From assembly GCA_914767715.1 (NCBI GenBank), contig OU612072.1, positions 5,208,001-5,272,000 of the forward strand: DNA of 64,000 nucleotides, read 5' to 3'. The translations under genes and the position numbers were made by a program. Below, one piece after another: positions 12,601-25,682 of the stretch. Positions within the stretch are counted from its first letter, which is position 1. Each line of letters begins with the position of its first letter. Source of the stretch: Membranipora membranacea. Lineage: Eukaryota > Bryozoa > Gymnolaemata > Cheilostomatida > Membraniporidae. Below the pieces are notes generated by a model. It made no database searches. It saw nothing but the letters and a program-made list of their open reading frames with translations, and was not told the origin of the DNA.

Positions 12601-14922
12601 AGGAAGATCATGGAGCCAGCGATTTACAATCACTGAAAGTTCAGGGGCATGGCTGGTGTTAATCAGTATTGTCGGCGTCCTATTCTTCAACAAATTACTT
12701 TACTCAAAAATTATTACCTATAACTAGAATTTTTAATGTTGTGCCGCGATAACTGATGACATGAGAAGACATGGGTTGTCAAAAACTCGTGAATGCATCA
12801 TGTGAAAAATTAAAAAAGTCATTATTGTTCAAATTTCATCATTCATGACGTTAGCATTCTAGGGCAGCGTCTGTATGTGGCTTTCTATTACTCATCTTTG
12901 GGCTTTTTTTCCATTCTGTGCATGCTCAGCTCTGGGCATGAGCTGATCTCTGCAAAATTGAGTCTCGGAATTCCGAAGCCATCTGATTGGCTACCTGCTC
13001 TGGTGACATACTCCTCAAAGCGTGCAGATTTGTTATTAATAGTTATCCTCTCTTGTCATTATTAGCTGATTTTGATTGACAGTTTATGCAGGGGATCTCC
13101 CATTTTCCCTTTCCAAAGTTGCAATCAGAACCCAAACTAAACTCATTGTTCTTGCACATGCACAAATTCAAGTCACGCATGATGCATACTTAGCCTTACG
13201 ACAGCTGCTTTGTGGCAATGATCGCCTAGTTTATCAGTGGTCTACATGCCCAATCAGATCACGAGAGTCAGTATGTTTTTTTTATTTTAATCTAGACAAG
13301 AATTAGCCTGCAGGCTATCCACTTTTATTCCTGTAAACAAGGATCCATTGCATCTCTGAAAGTATTTATTATAAACAATCAAGTTTCTTGGAAAATAATT
13401 TTTTGCGTGCCAACTTAGTCATTGACTTGGCGAGGGTCAACACCACATAAATGATTATAACAGATTTGCACAATAAGAGAGGAAGAAATATCCTCAAAAT
13501 TGTACAAAACTACCAGCTTTACTATGAAATGGCAGCCATGATGCTTGGGCTTGATTGACCTGATTCTTTTCCCCCATATGTGATGAGCGATACTACTGAT
13601 AAGCAATTGCAATTATCAGGACACCTTGTGCTTTCATATGTTTGTGTACCGGTTTTATTGTTGATGTATCTACAATAAAATTTCATCCCAAATAAAAAAC
13701 AGTCGGTGAACTACATTGGTGTCACCAACTGCATTACGGCTTTGGCCTATCAAATCATGCTTCTCGTCCCTTAGTCAGTCAAGGGATTAATCTCAGGTTG
13801 GATTAAAAAAGCTGATTAAAATTTCATGGTTTGTCTCTGCCCGGAGGCCCTCCATAATTTACAGCAGAGCCTAACTAGAGGCTTATTTTAATTTAACAAG
13901 GAAATTTTGTGCATTTACATGATGGAAAAGTTTTGAGATTGATGTTTATTGCGAAAGGATGTTGACATATTTATTGCAAAACTTGCTGGCAAACATAATA
14001 CTGTTAATTAGTCAAGACTGTCAAAGAGTGTCCGCAGGCCCACCATACTTTATTTATTTATTTATTTATAGATTTTTGTATCCTGTTAATGATTTAGTTG
14101 ATTTCATAAACACCTTTTTTTTATCTTGTCAGTTCAGTCTGAACACTCATATTCCATAACTCGTGTATGGAAGAGCAAAGTCTAATCAAATTTGGCCTAA
14201 AAGACCAAAGATTACACGCCTTTCCTAACCGTCTTGTGCCTTAATTCCTTCTATTTCTTCAGTAAATCAACTTGCTTTGACAATTCTAAGTCTCACTCTG
14301 ATGGTCAAAGTATTGAGATCTATGTCCAAATATTTTTACATCACACACGTGTGTGGCCAATATCTGATGTTGTAACACAGTGCACAAAACACAATCATGT
14401 ACCAACCAACAAAATATTTGATGAAGATGAAATAGATCAATCTTTTTCATCAAGAATAATTCCAACAAGCAGTTAAATCTTTTCTCTTGCGAGTACATAA
14501 AATTCTTCGACAAATCTGCAGCTAAGCGATTTCAATAAGAAGTTCTTAAATTCATTACCCGCATAACTTTACAAATTGCCACTACGCTCAATCTGACCAT
14601 CTATCTATGACATAATATATCTCCTTGTCTGCCTGTTCTTACTTTGTAAGTATTCATCTGCCCATCTCTGGCTGACAAATTGTTTAAATTAAAACTATGA
14701 TAAAAATACAGCTGCCAATGAAAAATAAAATCACAGATTTTCAAGTCAACTATAGCCACTATAGCCATCATTGATACGAGGAAATGAGCTTGTGGAATTC
14801 TGAGAAGGCTGTTGAGGAAATGCTTACAACAATAAACTATGATGTTTAAATTGGTGGTTACGCTGGGTATTTCTTGCAATATTTCGAAATTGAATCTCAG
14901 CCAACTTCCTTGTGGATAATGA
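9668..14922. repeat. Giant imperfect inverted repeat between head-to-head lectin genes
   Basis: No gene is seen in these 5.25 kb. The left part (9590-11400) reads as the reverse complement of the right part (about 13270-14990), with symmetry centred near 12290. For example, ACAAGGAAGTTGGC at about 9678 is answered by GCCAACTTCCTTGTGG near 14899. The arms contain the upstream DNA of both lectins plus diverged relatives of the 4070-5190 foldback element. The middle, about 11400-13270, is unique, AT-rich and without recognisable coding sequence. Simple repeats of the TTTA type lie at about 10617 and 14050. Confidence 0.75.
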
Positions 14923-14930
14923 TATAAAAG
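14923..14930 (+). promoter_or_regulatory. TATA box of L2
   Basis: TATAAAAG, 66-73 bases before the ATG at 14996, at the spacing seen in the three L1 genes. The flank GATAATGATATAAAAG mirrors GTATAATGGTATAAAACG upstream of L1. Confidence 0.7.
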
Positions 14931-14995
14931 AATGAGTATAAGGTTTTTGTTTCATTCAACTCTCCACTTTTGTCATTCACTTACACATAAGAGAA

Positions 14996-17900
14996 ATGGG
15001 GATGATTGCGGTAGTCTGCATTGCTTTACTCAGCCTTATGGATGGATGTAGGTATTGTGTTACAAGTATTGCTGGTTTATGTGTTGCTAAAGTTTGAGTT
15101 CAGTAGCTAATGATCAGTGGTCTAAATGGACTTTTCTTTCCCTTGTGGGTACTCTACTCTCTGGGTTGAAAATCGTTTTGAGAATTTTTTGCAATTTCTA
15201 GATTAAATTATGCAGAAATGTGGATATTTTATAGTATTGTTGACATCTGGTCAAAAGAAACAACTTCACACGGTTTTTGCACAGAATCCAGTGGGAACTG
15301 TGTTCTGAAAGTCCCCCCTCTCTATTTCTTTGTGGGAACTCAGTTCTCACCAGTTCCCACTCACACAGAACACTGCTAATGATGGGTGTGGATGAAGTTT
15401 TACATAGTTATGGTAGACAAAGTAGCGCACAATCAAATAGGAATATTTTACATAACCATCGATATTTTATCTTTCTCTAATTTCTTAATTTCAGCTTGCT
15501 GGGCATCAGCAGTAGACGGTGGATGTCAGTATTGCTGGTCTCTAACACCTGATGATACTTGTGTGATACTTTTCTGGAACAGTGAAACCTGGAGCAATGC
15601 TAAAGCATCCTGCAGGTCACATGGTAGTGAGCTGGTTACTCTCCCAAACAGGAGAATGATAAACTATCTGGATGGTTTCCTGCTGAATTCCAGTAAGTGT
15701 TACTTATATATTTCTGAATTATTGTTATGGACGCACTAGAATGTTGTATCAGTAAAATTTCTTACACATTGGTTAGTCACAGGTTCAAAAGGATGCATTA
15801 CAACAATGGTAACATTGGTAGCCTTGGCAAAGAACCTCCAACTCAAAGTTGGTACGCCAGCGCAACAACTGAAATCTCAAAACTCACAAGAACGCCCACT
15901 ATTCTTAATTCAGACGAGGTTACAAGCAAGGATACACCAAACGCGTATGATTATCAAACAATTCCAAACTTGGATCTTACGAACAAGAACTATGTGCAGC
16001 TCTCTGTGAAAGCTTGCAGTGATGCACATATTACTCTTCAGCCTACAACAACTGGCCTTACAAGGTAAGAACAAATATTGTGAAGTGGGATGATAATCAA
16101 TATGTTCTAACATTAATTATTGGTTGAGTTTAGATTTACACTCTGTGTCGGCAATGTCGTAATGTCGACTGAACCATTTTAATTGCAAATAGGTATAATA
16201 AACATTAAGTATAATCATGCTCCTATGTTGTGGTATCAGGGCTATAAGGGAATACTCGGGACATGGCAGAAAGAGCCAATGGTCTAAAGTTGTACTCGGA
16301 TTGTTCCATACACTGACCATAACGATGATCTCATAAATAGGATGGAATGAATTTCACAGCTTAAAAAAATTCAGTTTTGTGGCTGCCTTCTGTGTGACAT
16401 ATGTGATTATCAACTTTTTGGTTTGAACTGGTTTCTTTTCAGAAACGCATAAGAGATTGTCCTTGGAGGTTGGAGCAACACACAATCTGTGATCAGGGAG
16501 AGTTTCCATGGAATAAACCAAGCTACAAAGCGTCAGAATGATGTCATCAGCTGCTCAGAAGAACGGTTAGACATCTATCTAAAAGAAATTTGTTATCTTT
16601 TCTGTAGAATCCCTTAGGGATGTGATCTAAGAGCATGACACCGAGCAGTGGAAGTTTGGATTGTTAATTGTTGCGATTACCAATCCCTGTTTGGGATGAT
16701 GAGGTATCGCTAAAATTTAGCGCACTTGCTATTTACTGCAAGGTGATTGTTGCCGCAGGATTCATTGGTCCCAGTCTCATTGCTTGTGTATTTTTATTGA
16801 TTGTTCCAGTCCTCATCATTAAGAGCTTGACCACACTGTAAGCAGATCGACTCTGCGAAACAAGTTTCTGTGCACTGTAGCGACAGTGCCACAAACTGGC
16901 CCAATTTTACTACAAACATTTTATCTACGAAAGCTAACTTTTTTCCAAGTGCGGGTGGGGTGACTTGGCATTTCGAAAACTCAAGCACATTTGAATTAGT
17001 TCAGTCGCTACAGTGCAAAGATAACTAGCCTGAATTGATTGGTGCACATGCATAATCTGGATATAGAAGAGACATAATATGTTCAGCGCTCAATTCAATT
17101 TTTTTTACTGTAGCCTGTTTTGGATCTCATGGTCTGATGGTCAGATAAAAGTAGGAACCGGTGAGATCTTCAACAATGGTCCTGTATTGTTAGAATATCA
17201 AGACTCCAACCCCCAAGATATCAAGAGTATTGCAGTTTCTACTGGGTGGGGTGCCTCTGGAAGCTGGAAAGTCTATCACCACAATGGTGAGTTTTATCAT
17301 TTTTGAGCAAGGGCAATCTCATGGATTTCCTGAAAAAATAAAACACATATCAAATTTTGAACATCAGCACAGTGCTGAAAGTTCTTAACATACCATATTG
17401 TTTAGCATAAGTGATATATTGATGTTTTCTTGACTAACCGAGAATGACAATAAATGCCATACACCTATATTCAGACCATTTGCCGTCTCAAATATGAAAA
17501 ATAACCAGAACATCCTGCGTTTAAAATTCAGAACAGGTCTCAAGCAAGAATACACCAAACGCATACACTTATCAAACAATTCCAAACCTGGATCTGACTA
17601 ACAAGAACTATGTGCGGTTCTCTGTGAAAGCTTGCAATGATGCCCATATTACTCTTCAGCCTTCAATAACTGGTCTCACAAGGTAAGTAACCAATCATAA
17701 GCAGTGGAATGATAATCAATAAGTGTTCAAACATTTAGTGTTTGAGTTCATAAAACAACGATATCAAATTAAGGATGGGAGGACTTCTGATGTACAAAGC
17801 AATGAAAGTTTGTCATCCCATGAAAACTTATTTTCATGTAATTATTGTATCCTCATTGCTGATCCTCTAAAGTTAGTAGTGTAGCTCCCTTATGTATCCT

Positions 17901-20900
17901 TAAACTTAATTGTAAGTTAATCTATGAGCTATTTAGTCCTAACCACTTAACATAGCAATTTTTCTCCCTTGATAATAACCTTGGAAAAGGTTTTGCAGCT
18001 CACCCTGGAATTCCATTCTTCTGACCAATCAGAAGTTGATTAGCTCAAGGTCATAAGGTTATACAAACCTTTCAATCTGAAATTCTAAAAGTGTTATACC
18101 AACTTTGGAAATTAGAATGGAAGTGAGAACGTACAAAAAGGTAAAATAAGGTGAGGAATTTCCCCAACACAAGAGCATACTTATTAACAAATAGGCATAA
18201 TTAAAAGGAGCTAAATCTGTATGTTCACGTCTGCGATCATAATTTGCCTCAGACTTCTCCCCAGTTGGTGTGTCGCCACTGCCAACCTAATAATAATCGC
18301 CCAATGACGTATTAGTCGTCCCCTCCCCGGGGGGGGGGAGGCTTCCGACTATCATTGAGATACCAATTGTGATAAAAAAATACACTTTTTTTTGCTGCCT
18401 TCCAAGTGAAATATGCGATTACTTATGTTTTATTTGAAATTTTTTAATTTCAGAAACGCTTATGAAATTGTCCTTGGAGGTTGGAGCAACACACAATCTG
18501 TGATCAGGGAGAGTTTCCAGGGAACAAACCAAGCTACAAAACGTCAGAATGGTGTCGCCAGCTGCTCAGAAGAACGGTTAGACATTTAACCAAGAAGATT
18601 TATCTATTGTTTCTGTAATAACCCTTAGAGTTTTATCTGAGGGCATGATTCTAGCAGTAAATGGCAGGCTTGCTCATTAGCTCTGTGTTTTAACCAATTT
18701 TTGGGATGATGAGGTGCCGCTATCATTAAGTGCACTTGCTATTTGCTGCCAGGTGATTGATGTCGCAGGATTCATTGATCAAAGTCCCGTTGAGTGAGCA
18801 TTTTGATTGATTGCTCCAGCCCTTATCAGCCTGAGTTATATTGTATGTATATCTACCTGATGCTTAGCTCCTCTTTATGATGGCCATGTAACCATTGTTT
18901 TTTGCTCTGATTAGCTGTTGTTTCTCTTTCCCACCAACAGTCACTCAGATTAGAGCCATCACATTGGCTATGATGATGATGCTGTCCCTAAGATTCTATA
19001 GATAGTTGACACAACATGTGCCATAAGAGTATGATGTATCAAGTGATTGCATCTAGACTCTGTGCACCTGCCCAAATTGTTGTATTTTTAGAGTGGGAGA
19101 CGCAAGATGCCATTGCCAGACAACCCTGTCGAGGGCTCAATTTATAAAAACCGAAACATTGCAATTAAATAAATTGAAAAGAAAACAATCAATTTTTTCA
19201 TCATTTCAATCTTTCCCTTTCTTAAGAACTAACAAAGTCTTGCAATATTAAAAATGTCGGTTATTGCTATGCGGTTTTGTCATTATCAACATGATAAGAA
19301 GCTTGTGAAATTGCGATCACAACGGCATGTGAGCCGAAATCCCGCAAATTGATTTTAGAATTTGACACATTTGCAAAGAGATTTTGTAATTTATTCATTT
19401 GTTTTGATTTCCTTACTGTAGCCTGTTTTGGATTTCGTGGTCTGGTGGTAAGATACGAGTAGGAACAGGTGGCTCCCCAAACAGTGGTAGTGTACTGTTA
19501 GAGTACCAAGACTCCACTCCTCAAGAGATCAAGAGTGTTGCAGTTTCTACTGGTTGGGGTGCCTCTGGGAGCTGGAGTGTATATAACCATTTTGGTGAGT
19601 TTAATCTTATGGCCGATTATGTCATTCCCCATTCGCGTACCTTGAGAGTGATTTCATGGAGTTACAGAATATATCTCAAGTCAATAACAGCATATATGAG
19701 CCTGCTTGTATCGCTCGTGGAATTTCAGTTTAAAGCTGTATAGTAGAGTGTTGAAAGTTGTTAGCACGCCCTATTGTTTAGCGTATACACATATTGAGTA
19801 TAACAATATGACATACCAATTATTTAGACCATCTCCTCTATACTGTCTGAATTATAAAACAATAACAATAAGACCTCATGTTTATTCTTCAGATCAGTTC
19901 GTGAGCAAGAATACACCAAACGCATACGATTATCAAACAATTCCAAACCTGGATCTAACTAACAAGAACTCTGTGCAGTTCTCGGTGAAAGCTTGCAATG
20001 ATGCCCATATTACTCTTCAGCCTTCAATACCTGGTCTCACAAGGTAAGTAACCAATCATAAGCAGTGGGATGATAATCAATAAGTGCTGAGCCATTTAGT
20101 GTGTAGTGGCAGACGCGTTAAGTTGTTATCGTTTAAAGTAGCAGACAACCCTGTCACCACTTAATACGAATCAAGATGCAATTCACTTTCACCAGTAAGC
20201 AACATACTCAATAATAAAAATTCAAGGCATAATCTCTGGCTCAGTACCACAGGGCAGCCAGCAGCCCCTCAACCTCATTGCCTAAATAAACTGAATCAAA
20301 TTGAGAAGCTATATTTTGTTTATAATCTCAAAGAAAATGCTTAATATTTTTTATTGCAAACAATAATATTGATTTTTTAGATGACTTTGTAACTGAGAAG
20401 ACTTTTTATGTATTAAGATTGGCACTAACAAAAGATAACTGCTTCAATTCTAGAAACCAATTATTTTATATATCATTTTTTTCATCAATGATTTATATTT
20501 ATTTTGAGAGTATGGGTATTCCTGTTTCTGAGAAAAAATGGTGGAAGAAAGTTTGTAATTGAAATAATTAAAATTTGCTAATTTAGTATTATTTTATTTA
20601 TAACATGCAGATTAAGAAGGAGTACATCATTACGCATCAAATTTCAAAATATAACTTTTGTGGTTGTCTGTTACTTTATGTGCAGCCGTATGTCTTGACT
20701 GATGGCATGTATGCCAGTATCAAGCTCAGTTTTTAAAGTGTCATTAATGGAATCAGTTGAGACCTACGAATCAAATAAAATTGCAACAACTTAACCACAG
20801 CTGCTACTACATAGTGAGTGTGTTCAGAATTTTATGATTGAACCCTAACAGAGTTTGCTTCGTTTTAGAAACGCATATGAGATTGTCCTTGGACTCTTGA

Positions 20901-22356
20901 CTGAAGGCATGTCCTTCATCAACAAGCATCAATTTCCACAGTGTAATCAGTTGAGACTTACGAATACAATAAAATAGTAAACACTAAACCACAGCTGCTG
21001 TTACATAACGTTTTTAGCTCAGAGTTTCATATCTAACCTGTGAGGGGGCTATATTAGCCAAACTAGCACTTTATCAGCAGTTTAGATTTCCATAAATTGA
21101 CCATAAAAATGATCTCATAATTATTAGGATGGAGGGAGTTCCATAGTACAAAAAATACAGAGATGAGTGTTTGCCTTTGGTGCAAAAATGTTACTATTAA
21201 TGCTGTGTTTGAATTTCTTTTTGTTCAGAAACGCGTATGAAATTGTCCTTGGAGGTTGGAGCAACACACAATCTGTGATCAGGGAGAGTTTCCAGGGAAC
21301 AAACAGAGCTACAAAACGTCAAAATGGTGTCGTCAGCTGCTCAGAAGAACGGTTAGCATTAATTCAATTAACTTTTTCTGTGCACGACACCAAGCAGTGA
21401 ATGGGGGCTTGCTTATCAGGGCTATCAAGTAGCCAGTGCTTAAGATGATAAGACTATACTGTGACTATAAAAAGGTCATTTGCCTGTCTAATTATTTTGT
21501 GGTTCAAAAGTTATAGATGTGAATGTACAGCATATAATTTTTTTTACTGTAGCCTGTTTTGGATCTCTTGGTCTGGTGGTAAGATACGAGTAGGAACCGG
21601 TGCATACCCTAATAGTGGTAGTGTATTGTTAGAGTACCAAGACTCCACCCCTCAGCAGATCAAGAGTGTTGCGGTTTCTACCGGTTGGGGCGCCTCTGGG
21701 AGCTGGAAAGTCTACAACCAGGACAGTAAGGTTTATCCCATTATAGATCATCCCGATGACAATCCCAATTCCCAAACCTTTAGAGCAATTTCAAGGATTT
21801 CCAAAAGTTGCAGTCACAGAAGAGAGAAATCAGTTTTAGAAAAACTTTCCGATGTCTTCAACATCGGTTCTCAATGTTGAGAACTGATAAAAACACAACA
21901 CTGAGGCTACTTGTTGTGTGTAACTGACCACCATGAAAATTAGATCCAAAATCATTCATTTGCCTGCATTTTTGGTCCCTCCTGTGCATACTGGAACGCC
22001 ACCAACCATGGAAGAGGGAAAACTTGAACTGCTCCTATCAATTTAATTATCTCATCCAATCGCTTGACAGTGTTGTCCTACACTACCTAGTTGACAATGA
22101 TTTACACTTCATCGCATACAACATTATTTATCTTGCAGACGCCCTCTATCAGCATTTCTGGATCGGAGGTAAGAAACAGTCAGGCATATGGAGGTGGGAC
22201 GGTGTTAGTCAGGCAAACATAGCAGTGAGTGACTGGCATTCAGGCGAACCTAACGATGCTGGAGGAAATGAAAACTGTATAGAAGTGATCGGAGGAGATT
22301 GGAATGATGTGCCATGTGCAGACCCTCGCCGCTTTATATGTGAAAAGAGAGCTTAA
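14996..22356 (+). CDS. Enlarged C-type lectin with three inserted Methyltransf_FA-like domains (L2); first insert carries a stop
   Basis: Exon 1, 14996-15047, encodes a signal peptide (MGMIAVVCIALLSLMDG). Exon 2, 15495-15692, is the lectin N-half. Three copies of a three-exon cassette follow: 15914-16064, 16443-16565, 17114-17286; then 17532-17682, 18454-18576, 19422-19594; then 19893-20043, 21229-21351, 21553-21725. The last exon, 22139-22356, is the lectin C-half with WIGG, EPN and WND, ending in TAA. Cassette exons are always 151, 123 and 173 nt. Total 1,809 nt, 603 codons. One in-frame TAA lies at 16450-16452, where the other modules have a tyrosine codon. Skipping cassette 1 would keep the frame, because cassettes start and end in phase 1. 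The lectin N-half has an extra cysteine (QYCW against HYGW in L1). The gene is inverted relative to the L1 genes and its product is presumably secreted. It may be functional through cassette skipping, a null allele or a pseudogene. Confidence 0.8.
16450..16452 (+). other. In-frame TAA in cassette 1 of L2
   Basis: The exon begins A-AAC-GCA-TAA, where the matching exons at 18454 and 21229 have TAT. The rest of the exon and everything after it stays open in the same frame. Confidence 0.75.
20693..21030 (+). repeat. About 204-bp tandem duplication with a truncated exon relic
   Basis: The DNA at 20693-20820 recurs at 20897-21015 (shared TTGACTGA-GGCATGT and ACCACAGCTGCT motifs). Between the copies, at 20869-20893, a 3' splice site is followed by the first 25 bases of a cassette middle exon, which then breaks off. 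The intact exon is at 21229. The relic would act as a decoy acceptor. Confidence 0.6.
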
Positions 22357-22456
22357 TTGACTGTCATGGAAAGCTTGATTACTTGTGCTATAACATTTTG
22401 ATAAACTCATAAGTTTGATAACATTATTGTTTCTCGATTTCCATTGAAAAAATAGT

Positions 22457-22462
22457 AATAAA
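22457..22462 (+). promoter_or_regulatory. Poly(A) signal of L2
   Basis: AATAAA about 100 bases past the L2 stop codon, mirroring the spacing in L1. Confidence 0.6.
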
Positions 22463-25400
22463 TACTAAAATTACCGAAAAGTGTTATTTGGTTGAATTAC
22501 AAGTGCAGCAAAACACAGGAAAACAACTCTCCCAGCTTTTATGGATCAGTCTCTAATAATACTAAAATAGTGTTGGAGGTTCGTAACAAAACTCTAGGCC
22601 TACGGTTGTTAGTTTTATGCTTTCTTACCGCTGGTACTACAGCCTACTGCCTGACTTTGATATGATGAGAAATTAACTGTGCGGGCCAATTGAGGCAATT
22701 CAGCTCTGAGAAAGGCCTTGTTTTTATTATTTAGGTTCAAAATTAGCTTTGTAAACTAAGCTCTCAGGCTTCCAATTTTTTAATGTCCCAAGGTTGGAGT
22801 TGTATGTCCAGATTAAATAGGCTGAGCATTGTTTTAATTTTGTCAAGTAAATTGCGATAAGCCAATGAAGTGACTCAACTGATCAAACCAACCAATGAAA
22901 GCCCTTATTGTCTGAGTGGTGAACCCGCTTTAATCGTTTCTTCATAAATGAAAGTAAATATTTTGTTTCTCATGAGGGACATTAAAATGGGATGTGATCA
23001 GCCTATGACTGCTTGAGATTCTGACAGTCCGACCAAGAGCATGCCCAATATTTACTAACATCATACTTCCACATTCTCTGCCTCAACTGCTATGAAGAAA
23101 TTAGAATATATCTAGGTGACACTGGCAAAATAAATCTATCCTACAGGCCCTGTAACAGGGAGTCATGGGCCTGGTGTAGTTGCACCAACTGGACTTGCAC
23201 CAACTACGCAAGGCCTGTGCAGGGATAAGAGTGCCATTATTAATTAATCTATAATTAACTATGAATGGCCGGATTCACTGCCTCATTTGGCTTGCTTGCA
23301 TGTAGACTGGCTGAGTTTGGTGCTAACCTCACCCAAAAGCATTGAATCGATGAACAATCTGTTGTACATTAGAGTGCATATGATAGAGTAGCCTTGCCCT
23401 TAGTCCAAGGGTTATCATTCATAAATAGTATAATATATTTTATACTGGCCTTTGTTGTAAGGCTATGTGTTTCATTCCATCGATAGCCATTAGTTTCATT
23501 CTCAAACAGTATGCTTTGTCAGCACTGTTGTGGTTGTCATAGCGGAAAATTCTGGGGATATTCTACATTCTATGTGTCAATATGCCGTTGTCAAATTGGC
23601 ATCAGTTTGGCGTCCGAGTTTTATGTTGATATCTAGTCTAGAGCCTACAAAAATTTATGCAGTTCTAAATGAACAATAAAAACCGTCGTTGGCAGCATTG
23701 TTGTTACATACAATACAGCATTGTTGTTAAATACAATACAGAATTGTTATACAGCCATATCGTTGAAAATCTTTTGTTGGATCAGACTAAGTACCTAAAC
23801 TATATCTTAGCATGCAACATGGGCTGCACCAACAAACCCTCTACTATGACTTTCTCATAAAACTGGCTATTGGCCACATAGAACTGGACTTTTTCTGTTA
23901 TGATGTCAAGATGCTGTTGTCAAATTGGCATCAGTTTGATGTCCGACTTTTATTTGATATCTAGTCTAGGGCCGTCCTGATTTCGACTACTTATGTCATG
24001 ATTCTGACGTCAAAGTGATGTCAGTTTGATGTCTGTTACTGATGTTGATATCTAGCCCAGAATCACCCTGATACTAACTACCTATGGCGAGTTGCCGAAG
24101 TCAAATTGAAGTCTGTTTGGCGTTGATTACCAATGTCGGTATCTGACCCAAAATCCCCCAAGTCTTGACGTCAATATGAGGTTGATATCGGGGAAGTGCC
24201 GGCTGGGTCCCTGATCACATACAGTAAATACTTCGAAATGACTAATGAAGAATTGTCTACCCTTTCCTTTTTTTGAAACTGAAGACCTAAGGTTAGGAAT
24301 TTGGAAAACCCGCAGCATTCTGATAGTCTCAGAACGTAGACTCATTATAATAAGTCGACCAAGTGCTGTAAGACATGTCCTTTACTAGAACAAGTTTATT
24401 CCCTCTGTGGTGGCGCAAAATATTGCAAACCCTCCGCCACCACAAACAAACAACTTGTTCTAGTCCTATACAGCACCTGCCACATGTCTGACAACACCCG
24501 GAGTTGGATTGGACTAAGTATATAAATCAAAATATCTTTACACCAAAATGGGCTGCACTAACAAACCCTCTTCTATGATTTTTTCATAAAACTGGCTACT
24601 GCCCATACATAACTAAAACTTTTCTGTAATGTTTGTGTTGTATACTCATATTTTTAGCCTACATTGTCAATTCAGGCTGCGAGAAGCTATAGCAGTACTA
24701 CCTTGTGCAATAGGTTGGCCGATGTATTCATTGACACATCAAAAAGTTTTATCCTGATCTTAATAAGCTCTAAAATCCATCGCTGGCGATTGGTGTTGTG
24801 AAATGTGTGGCAGGTGTTGTATGGGACATGTCTTACAGCACTCAAGACCTTTAAAGCATTGTTATTTGTGCTGTAGGGGCCGCATGACTGCTGTAGGACA
24901 TGTCCCTTACAGCATCTGCCACATGTCTCAGCACACCCAAGTGTTGGATTGGAATAAGTTCATAAAATCACATGCAACATAGGCCGCACCAACAAACGCG
25001 TTACCATGATTCTTTCATAAAACTAGCTACTGCCCGTAACAGAACTGGAATTATTCTGTAATACACATAGTTTGTGATAGGCATAGTTTGTGAAAGCCAA
25101 TACATAGCGACTCCAATGACACATGTTGCGACACTTGAAAATGTGGTGGTAGATGACAGTCCAAGAAATTTGGGATTCTATCTGAAAATCTTGCGAATAT
25201 TTTGACACGGTTCATCAATTATTGAAATTTCCATCCATCCTATCGACAGTCCACTCACTCAAAATTCTTAATTTAACAAGATGTTTGCATTCCTAAAGGT
25301 CGGCCTTCACACTAGAAGAGTGTAGTGAAGTGTTGTGCTACCAGTTTTAGCCTGCCTCTCTCTCTCCCTCTGAAGTAGTATTGTGCTCCCAGCACTACTT

Positions 25401-25682
25401 CCTTGCAAGCATAAGAATCTATGATCATGCAGATTTTAGTTGCCAGTGATCCGATGCAACCCAAATACATCAAGTGCAATTCATACAACTGGTTATATCC
25501 TCACACACCTGGAATCTTCTTTGAGGAGTACAAAAAAATCAAATCAACTAATATGTTAGTGTGTTTTATTGTTTGATCGACTTTATACGGTTGCTGAGAG
25601 AGAAATGCATCACTATATGATGTAAGAAATATGGATATATATAGGCCTACCGTATGTACAATTGTGTCGCTTATCTTGCAGC
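22463..25682. repeat. Repeat-rich intergenic region between L2 and MESH1
   Basis: No gene is seen. Up to about 22740 the sequence is the inverted counterpart of the L1_B 3' flank (45720-46080). At 23575-24190 there are five or so degenerate repeats of about 60-300 bp spacing with the core GTCAAATTGGCATCAGTTTG and GATATCTAGTCTAG. The motif GGCTGCACCAACAAACCCTC recurs at about 23822, 24550 and 24983 with small changes. An inverted repeat with ACTAGAACAAGT and ACTTGTTCTAGT arms spans 24372-24478. These look like decayed transposon fragments. Confidence 0.55.

Noticed and set aside
16794-16988. Minus-strand 64-codon ORF in an L2 intron
   Set aside because: No similarity to known proteins and not conserved in the matching introns of other cassettes.
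24127-24345. Minus-strand ORF sharing MSLRSE-IRML with a reading at about 5705
   Set aside because: The similarity is between decayed repeat fragments in non-coding DNA.
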